Source: Candidatus Sulfotelmatobacter sp. (GTDB taxonomy: Bacteria; Acidobacteriota; Terriglobia; Terriglobales; Acidobacteriaceae). From it: a DNA stretch of 9,541 nucleotides. Both the position numbers and the translations under genes were made by a program. The notes below the pieces were generated by a model that was not told the DNA's origin, ran no database searches, and was given only the letters and a program-made list of their open reading frames with translations. Where the stretch lies: assembly GCA_030045935.1 (NCBI GenBank), contig JASIEN010000164.1, positions 1 through 9,541 on the forward strand, given 5' to 3'. The stretch's first letter is position 1. The number at the start of each line of letters is the position of its first letter. Of the stretch, positions 4,811 to 9,541 are shown piece after piece.

Positions 4811-6607
4811 ATGAAGCTGAACCCAGATCAGGGGCCGATAGCAGAAGCGAACGCGACGGACGCCATTGCCACCGCGCCGGCTGCGCCGGACGGGGCAGGT
4901 CGTTTGTTGCGCTTGGCAACCCTTGCGGAAGAGTTGGGCGCTGACGAACTGTCAGTGGAATTGCGGGAACTGGCAACCCGCGTGTCGGAGGGGCGTTTCT
5001 ACGTCGCCTGTGTCGGTCAATTCAAACGAGGCAAATCGACACTCATTAACGCGCTGATTGGCCAATCGATCCTTCCCACAGGTTTTGTTCCTGTGACTAC
5101 AGTGCCGACGGTGGTTCGATTCGGTAATAGGACAAAAGCCCGCATTCGTACGCGGGAAGGCGCGTGGAAGGACATTCCGGTTTCGGATCTGAAGCAGTAT
5201 GTCACCGAAGAACTGAACCCCGAGAACCAAAAAGGCGTGCAGGGAGCAGAAGTATTTGTTTCCAGCCTGTTGCTGTCTTCGGGATTGTGCATCGTCGATA
5301 CGCCGGGTCTGGGATCGGTGTTCACCGGCAACACAGCCGCTACTCGGGCGTTCATACCGCATATTGATGCCGCGCTCCTAGTGGTTGGCGCAGATCCGCC
5401 ATTAGCGGGAGAAGAGTTGTCGCTTGTCGAAGCCGTAGGCAAGCAGGTTCAAGGATTGATACTCGTTCTTAACAAGGCTGACCGGACAACGGACGCAGAA
5501 CGAGAGGCTGCCTCGAAATTCATCCGACAGCTGCTGCATAAGAGACTCCAGCGGGAAGTCAGTCCGGTTTTCGAAGTCAGTGCACAGGAGCGGGTCGAGA
5601 ACCGTGGTCCGGAACGTGACTGGAGAAAACTCGTTCACGCACTTCAACGCCTGGTCGATGACTCGGGACGGGAATTAGTGTTCGCAGCGTGTGAGCGGGG
5701 CCTTGAGCGTCTGAGCGAGCAACTGCTGGCAATCATAGCTGAGCAGCGTGATGCACTTCGGCGCCCCATCGAAGAGTCCGAGCGCCGGGTCACGGTAATG
5801 AAGCAGACGATCGCCGAGGCGGAACGGTCTATGCATGAGCTCAGCTTTCTTTTTCTGGCTGAGCAGCAGCGGCTTTCCGACCTTTTTGTCGACCGGCATA
5901 AAGCGTTTGTGGACTCCGTTCTACCTAAAGCGAACGAGCAGTTTGAGGAGGTTATCCGCTCAACTCCGCGCGGGTTTGGGCCGTCATACCGGCGTCACAT
6001 TATGGAGGCCGCTCGGCAGATCGCACACCACAACGTCACGCTTTGGTTGAAGCCTGAGCAGCAGGAGGCCGAAAGGCAATACCGGCGTGCTGCCACGCGC
6101 TTTGTGGAGGTGGGGAACGATTTCTTACGAAAACTGGCGGGAGCCGGCATTCCGGAGCTGGAGCGAATGCCGCACGCACTCGATCCTGAGGCGGGCTTTC
6201 GTGTTCGCTCGCAGTTCACGTTCATGGAGTTCATCGAGCTGGTGCAACCGGCTTCTCCTCTGCGCTGGCTCGCCGACGTGCTTCTTCCGCTCGTCGGTGC
6301 CAGAAAACTGATTCAAAACGATGCGCGCCAGTTCCTTGTGCGGCTGATTGAGACCAACAGTACCCGCGTACAGAGTGACATCCTCAATCGGGTGCAAGAA
6401 AGTCGAAGCCGGCTGGAAGTGGATATCCGTAAACTCCTTCACGAGGTAAGCTGGATCGCCGAAGAGGCATTGGTACGAGCGCGCAAGGTACGAGAAGAAG
6501 GAGAACCGGCCGTTGAAGCAGGGCTCCAGCATCTCGATGCTTTGGAGACCGAAGTCTCGGGTTTGGTGCAGTCGACCTCGACTTTGAACTACACAATCAG
6601 CGGATGA
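4811..6607 (+). CDS. Bacterial dynamin-like GTPase
   Basis: A 598-residue large GTPase of the bacterial dynamin-like family. The GTPase domain covers about residues 60-285: G1 GQFKRGKST (69-77), G2 threonines in VPVTTVPTVV (93-102), G3 DTPGLGS (163-169) and G4 NKAD (221-224). The remaining ~300 residues are mainly long helices (about 290-385, 395-450, 505-585) as in the stalk of dynamins. A hydrophobic patch at about 473-497 (FIELV...LRWLADVLLPLVG) could be the membrane-inserting paddle. Family members bind, tubulate or fuse membranes and often support membrane integrity under stress. The gene starts 17 bp after the DUF190 gene on the same strand, so it is probably the last gene of the same transcript. 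The upstream ribosome site is weak. A direct link to fluoride is not known; it may protect the membrane, or be a neighbour by chance. Confidence 0.88.
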   Translation: MKLNPDQGPIAEANATDAIATAPAAPDGAGRLLRLATLAEELGADELSVELRELATRVSEGRFYVACVGQFKRGKSTLINALIGQSILPTGFVPVTTVPTVVRFGNRTKARIRTREGAWKDIPVSDLKQYVTEELNPENQKGVQGAEVFVSSLLLSSGLCIVDTPGLGSVFTGNTAATRAFIPHIDAALLVVGADPPLAGEELSLVEAVGKQVQGLILVLNKADRTTDAEREAASKFIRQLLHKRLQREVSPVFEVSAQERVENRGPERDWRKLVHALQRLVDDSGRELVFAACERGLERLSEQLLAIIAEQRDALRRPIEESERRVTVMKQTIAEAERSMHELSFLFLAEQQRLSDLFVDRHKAFVDSVLPKANEQFEEVIRSTPRGFGPSYRRHIMEAARQIAHHNVTLWLKPEQQEAERQYRRAATRFVEVGNDFLRKLAGAGIPELERMPHALDPEAGFRVRSQFTFMEFIELVQPASPLRWLADVLLPLVGARKLIQNDARQFLVRLIETNSTRVQSDILNRVQESRSRLEVDIRKLLHEVSWIAEEALVRARKVREEGEPAVEAGLQHLDALETEVSGLVQSTSTLNYTISG

Positions 6608-6631
6608 ATGGAGGGCCATACCCCCGATTCA

Positions 6632-6657
6632 ACTTGGAATCAGTCTTGGTTTCAAGT
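6632..6657. other. Imperfect hairpin between the GTPase gene and tRNA-Ser
   Basis: ACTTGGAA (6632-6639) pairs with TTTCAAGT (6650-6657) with one G-T pair and a 10-nt loop. It lies between the convergent ends of the GTPase and tRNA genes. AT-rich stem and no T-run on either side make it a poor intrinsic terminator. Confidence 0.2.
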
Positions 6658-6674
6658 ACAAGATTCGAAAGGAG

Positions 6675-6768
<94 letters not shown>

Positions 6769-6783
6769 GGCGGGCCGCCATTC

Positions 6784-6814
6784 AGTTTACCACGCAGCAT
6801 TTTTTCCCCGTAAA
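6784..6814 (-). promoter_or_regulatory. Possible tRNA-Ser promoter
   Basis: On the minus strand TAAACT (6789-6784) is a fair -10 box, which would start transcription about 8 nt before the tRNA. TTTACG (6814-6809) is a poor -35 match with a long 19-bp spacer. The call is weak. Confidence 0.3.
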
Positions 6815-6830
6815 CGATGCCGGCGGCGGC

Positions 6831-6857
6831 GCTGATCTAAATGTGAATTAGATCAGC
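6831..6857. repeat. Perfect 10-bp palindrome flanked by 9-bp direct repeats
   Basis: GCTGATCTAA (6831-6840) and TTAGATCAGC (6848-6857) are exact inverted repeats around ATGTGAA. CCGGCGGCG occurs directly on both sides (6820-6828 and 6861-6869). No T-run follows in either direction, so a plain terminator is unlikely. It lies between the tRNA promoter region and the end of the HAD gene. Confidence 0.5.
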
Positions 6858-6893
6858 ACTCCGGCGGCGTGTTCAATCCTTCTCAGTAATCGG

Positions 6894-6920
6894 TAGTGCG
6901 CTACTTTGAGTAGCGCACTA
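6894..6920. repeat. Perfect 12-bp palindrome with 3-nt loop
   Basis: TAGTGCGCTACT (6894-6905) and AGTAGCGCACTA (6909-6920) are exact inverted repeats around TTG. CAGTAAT stands directly on both sides (6884-6890 and 6923-6929). As RNA it would be a very stable hairpin on either strand, but no U-run follows, so it may be a dispersed palindromic repeat or a Rho-independent-like block for the leftward HAD transcript. Confidence 0.5.
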
Positions 6921-6931
6921 GCCAGTAATTC

Positions 6932-7086
6932 TCAGAGAGCTTCTAAACATGGTATGTCGAACATTCTGTTTTTCCGTAACTCGCAAGGATCGGCTTGAAT
7001 CGCGTACGGCCCTTTCTCAGGACGCTGCCAAACAATAACGTCCGTCCCGAAAGGGCTCCGCTCATATCCCTTCAGTTCTATAACCA
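6932..7086 (-). CDS. Possible small protein downstream of the HAD gene
   Basis: A 51-codon reading begins with ATG 12 bp after the HAD stop codon on the same strand and ends in TGA at 6934-6932. The product is hydrophilic and balanced in composition (for example GYERSPFGTDVIVWQRPEKG), with three Pro-containing turns and no membrane segment. I do not recognise it. There is no clear Shine-Dalgarno site, though coupling to the HAD gene could help. It may be a real small protein, the remnant of a longer one, or a chance reading. Confidence 0.35.
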
Positions 7087-7098
7087 TCCAGCAGGCGG

Positions 7099-7794
7099 TC
7101 ACGCCCGCGCAGCGGCTGCCAACTCTTTCAGGCTGGAAACCTGCAAATCCGGATTCCCCTCGGCCGCTTTCACCGCACCTATTCCCGATCGTGCCGATGG
7201 ACGATTCACCCAAACGGTGGAAAGTCCCAGAGACTGCGCCGGGATCACATCGTGATAGAGACTTTGGCCGACGTGCAGAATCCGGTGCGCGGGAACTTGG
7301 ATGCGGCCCAACGCCATTTCAAAGATTTTGAACGATGGTTTGTAAGCTCGCGCCTGCTGAGCCGTTATGACTTGGCCAAATTTCACTCCAAGCTGGGCTT
7401 GTGTCCCAGCGAAAAGATCATCATCAACATTCGAAATGATCGCCAGCCGAAAGCACCTTTGCAGCTCCTGTAGGGCGCTCACCGTATCGGGCCAGGGCTT
7501 CCACTTCGGCAACGACTCCGCCAGTGAGCGAACCTGCTCATCTGAGGGAGTGAATCCGAGCCTTTCTCCAAACTGCTTCACGACCGAGTTGAGGACCTCC
7601 CGGTAACGGCGATACGCGCCACTCTCTGCCTTGGCTTCAAACTCCCCGTACAGCTCCAGGATTGCAGCGTCATGGAGATTCATGTGATGGGATTTCAGTA
7701 TGTTCCGCAGGCATCCAAGAATCCCATCCTCCCAGTTGATCAGCGTGCCGTAGCAGTCGAAGGTCAGGATTTCGAATCGTGTGAAATCGAGCAT
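7099..7794 (-). CDS. HAD-family hydrolase, haloacid dehalogenase type II group
   Basis: A 231-residue cytoplasmic hydrolase of the HAD superfamily, subclass IA. Motif I is FDCYGTLINW with nucleophile D13. Motif II is IISNVDDD with S121. Motif III is YKPSFKIF with K152. Motif IV is HVGQSLYHDVIPA with D182. All catalytic positions are present, with a helical cap at about residues 20-100. The D-x-Y-G-T form of motif I is that of L-2-haloacid dehalogenase-like enzymes, but many such proteins act on phosphorylated metabolites, so the substrate is not known. The ATG at 7794 lies 24 bp after the stop of the exoribonuclease gene, and both are read leftward, so they are probably co-transcribed. No strong ribosome site is seen. 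Confidence 0.88.
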   Translation of the reverse strand: MLDFTRFEILTFDCYGTLINWEDGILGCLRNILKSHHMNLHDAAILELYGEFEAKAESGAYRRYREVLNSVVKQFGERLGFTPSDEQVRSLAESLPKWKPWPDTVSALQELQRCFRLAIISNVDDDLFAGTQAQLGVKFGQVITAQQARAYKPSFKIFEMALGRIQVPAHRILHVGQSLYHDVIPAQSLGLSTVWVNRPSARSGIGAVKAAEGNPDLQVSSLKELAAAARA

Positions 7795-7818
7795 GGTGGG
7801 AAGAACTTTCTCTAGGAA

Positions 7819-8940
7819 CTAAGACTTCAGTCCAGGGAAAAGCGGCACTTCTTCCGGAGTCTCTTCAACCCTTGTGAGCTTGTCGCCAGTCTTTGCAACA
7901 GCGGTCGAGGGTTGCACAACAGGGGCTGCATTTCCATTAGTCGGAGTAGAAGCTTCCGCAAAGGGCGCCGCTTTCGTTGCAAGAAACTTCGCGCTGTTGA
8001 GCAGCGGCCGCCCAAGTGAGGCGTTATAGCTCGTCCACGGACTTTCCAGATCAGCTTCGCGCTCAAAGTGCGCGCGCATCGCCTCCATCTTGGAATCAAG
8101 ATCATCGAGGTAATGCAGCACCAGAGCTTCGGCGAACATTGGCAGTTTCGGCGACCCGAACTCATATTCTCCATGGTGGCTGATGATCAAATGTTCGATC
8201 AATGTCTTAAGCTCCCCGGGAAATCCCGGTACCAGAGCGATTTTTTCCTGCAACATTTCAAGTTCGATAATCATGTGCCCCAGAAGCTGCCCTCGCGTGG
8301 TGTAAGAGAACGAGCGATTATAGGTAAGCTCGTGAATCTTCCCGATATCGTGAAGAAACGCCCCGGTCAGCAGGAGATCGCGATTGACCTGCGGATAGTT
8401 CCGGCAGACCAGATCGCAGGATCGAAACAACGAAACCACGTGTTCGAGCAATCCTCCAATACATGCATGGTGCAGGCTCTTGGCCGCGGGAGCGTTGCGG
8501 TACGCCAGTGCAATCTGCGGATCAGCCATGAACGCCTGTACCAGCGACTTTAAATATGAGTTTTCAAACGAGCTGACAAAATTACCCAGCGTCAGCCACA
8601 ACTCATCGATGTCTTTCGTCGTTTTGGGCAGGTAGTCCGAGAACTCGATCTCCGATTCGCCCAGCGTGCGCAGCTTGTGGATGGTGATCTGGAACCGGTT
8701 CTTGTACTTATTCAGCAGCCCTTTGACCTTGACAAAGTCATCCTGATCGAAGGCATTGAGCACGTCCTCGACGTTGTCCCACATCTTGCCCTCAAGTTGG
8801 CCGCTGCGGTCGCCGAGGACCAGCGCCAGGTAGGGCTCTCCGGTTTTTTTGGGTTTGATCTGCTTGCTGACCACCACGAACGTGGAGGTAATGACCTTGT
8901 TCTCGTGGCGCGTGCAGTCACAGATGTAGAACTCTTTCAT
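7819..8940 (-). CDS. YhaM-like 3'-5' exoribonuclease (OB fold + HD domain)
   Basis: A 373-residue cytoplasmic protein. An OB-fold nucleic-acid-binding domain covers about residues 15-92 (FVVVSKQIKPKKTGEPYLAL; GQLEGKMWDN). An HD phosphohydrolase domain covers about 155-295, with metal-site residues H167 (GGLLEH), H197-D198 (GAFLHDIGK), H255-H256 (IISHHGEYEFGSP) and the D279-D282 cluster (YLDDLDSK). This order is that of YhaM/CBF1-type 3'-5' exoribonucleases, which trim RNA ends and need Mn2+. About 50 residues at the end (from about 320) are rich in Ala, Pro and Thr and are probably disordered; they extend beyond the roughly 310-residue Bacillus protein. No clear Shine-Dalgarno site precedes the ATG. 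A short direct repeat, AAATCAG (8946-8952 and 8956-8962), lies just upstream of the start. Confidence 0.92.
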   Translation of the reverse strand: MKEFYICDCTRHENKVITSTFVVVSKQIKPKKTGEPYLALVLGDRSGQLEGKMWDNVEDVLNAFDQDDFVKVKGLLNKYKNRFQITIHKLRTLGESEIEFSDYLPKTTKDIDELWLTLGNFVSSFENSYLKSLVQAFMADPQIALAYRNAPAAKSLHHACIGGLLEHVVSLFRSCDLVCRNYPQVNRDLLLTGAFLHDIGKIHELTYNRSFSYTTRGQLLGHMIIELEMLQEKIALVPGFPGELKTLIEHLIISHHGEYEFGSPKLPMFAEALVLHYLDDLDSKMEAMRAHFEREADLESPWTSYNASLGRPLLNSAKFLATKAAPFAEASTPTNGNAAPVVQPSTAVAKTGDKLTRVEETPEEVPLFPGLKS

Positions 8941-9018
8941 GCTGCAAATCAGTGTAAATCAGAAAAGCCTGGCCACGCAGAGATAAGGATAGAAACACCG
9001 CTCTACGACCGGCCCGGG

Positions 9019-9541
9019 CTAGAGAACGCCGAGCTTTTTTTTCTTCTTCAGCTTCTTGGCATCGTCAGCCTTCGGAGTGCTGACCTCGATCGGCCGGGTT
9101 TCGTTCGGACTGGCTCCCGAATCGACAAAACCTTCTTTGGTGTAAATGTATGCGTCTTCTCTGAGCTTGGTCAGATAAGCACGCAGAGCCGGCTGCAGCT
9201 TCTGGTAATAGAGCGCGTCCATGACGCGCGGCTCGACATCCTTCAGCGGCGGGATCCCGGCCATTTGATGGTTCGTGACCTTCAAGATCACATATCCCTG
9301 TTTTGTCCGGATAACATCGGTCACATCACCAACTTTCATCGCGAAAGTCCGGTCTTCCAATTCCTTGGCCAGTGTTCCACGTTTGAAAGCTCCGAGATCG
9401 CCACCTTGCGCGGCAGAAGGTCCCTCAGAAAACTTCTTGGCAATATCCTCAAAGCTCGCGCCCGCGCGAATCTGCTTGAGCAGATCGTTTGCCTGCGCCT
9501 CTGCCGATGCCAGGGCCGCCTGTTCGGCCTGCTGCGCGGCT
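9019..9541 (-). CDS. PpiC/parvulin-type peptidyl-prolyl isomerase, C-terminal part (partial)
   Basis: The frame is open from the TAG stop (9021-9019) to the window edge, giving 173 residues and no start, so the gene continues to the right. An Ala/Gln/Glu-rich helix (AAQQAEQAALASAEAQAND) leads into the parvulin domain. Typical stretches are AGASFEDIAKKFSEGPSAAQ, GGDLGAFKRGTLAKELEDRTF and MKVGDVTDVIRTKQGYVILKV. Proteins of this type (SurA/PrsA/PpiD group) help fold exported proteins outside the cytoplasm, but the signal peptide or anchor would be outside the window. After the domain comes a helical segment and a lysine-rich end (KKLKKKKKLGVL), unusual but not unknown. The gene precedes the exoribonuclease gene by 78 bp on the same strand. 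Confidence 0.9.
   Translation of the reverse strand, partial: AAQQAEQAALASAEAQANDLLKQIRAGASFEDIAKKFSEGPSAAQGGDLGAFKRGTLAKELEDRTFAMKVGDVTDVIRTKQGYVILKVTNHQMAGIPPLKDVEPRVMDALYYQKLQPALRAYLTKLREDAYIYTKEGFVDSGASPNETRPIEVSTPKADDAKKLKKKKKLGVL

Overview
The window looks like a chromosomal segment of a moderately GC-rich bacterium, most likely an Acidobacteriota member (Koribacter/Terriglobia-like). This is inferred from the gene types and order (PpiC-type isomerase, YhaM-like HD nuclease and HAD hydrolase in a row) and from general composition. No marker gene in the window proves the taxonomy.

Left part (1-6607, all on + strand). After the last codons of a universal stress protein (USP, 2-55) comes a promoter (-35 at 73-78, -10 at 96-101) and a structured leader that I read as a fluoride riboswitch (about 116-181). 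It has the P1 hairpin with a GGAG loop, the AAACC linker, the P3 arm, the CTGATGA core and a CTCC strand that pairs with the P1 loop. A mutually exclusive hairpin follows (171-206). The riboswitch sits ahead of a tightly packed gene set: CPA2 cation/H+ antiporter, USP, P-loop ATPase, small helical protein of unknown function, Fluc/CrcB fluoride channel, a two-domain DUF190 protein and a single-domain DUF190 protein. A dynamin-like GTPase starts 17 bp after the last one. Stops and starts overlap at three junctions (ATGA), and only one gap (3495-3714) is longer than about 30 bp. The simplest reading is a fluoride-response operon. F- would leave through CrcB, the proton brought in with HF could leave through the antiporter, and the USPs, DUF190 proteins, ATPase and GTPase are accessory parts of unknown role.

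Middle (6608-7098). A tRNA-Ser(GCU) gene lies on the minus strand with an encoded CCA. Two perfect palindromes follow (6831-6857 and 6894-6920), each flanked by short direct repeats, and then a possible 51-codon minus-strand ORF.

Right part (7099-9541, all on - strand). This is an ordinary housekeeping-type cluster, read right to left: the C-terminal part of a PpiC/parvulin peptidyl-prolyl isomerase, a YhaM-like OB-fold/HD 3'-5' exoribonuclease, and a HAD-family hydrolase of the haloacid dehalogenase type II group.

The most interesting part is the riboswitch-led operon. A fluoride aptamer with a core-base variant and an expression platform without a U-run stands before an antiporter rather than before crcB. 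The operon combines fluoride export with an uncharacterised ATPase/helical-protein pair, an amplified DUF190 set and a dynamin-like GTPase.
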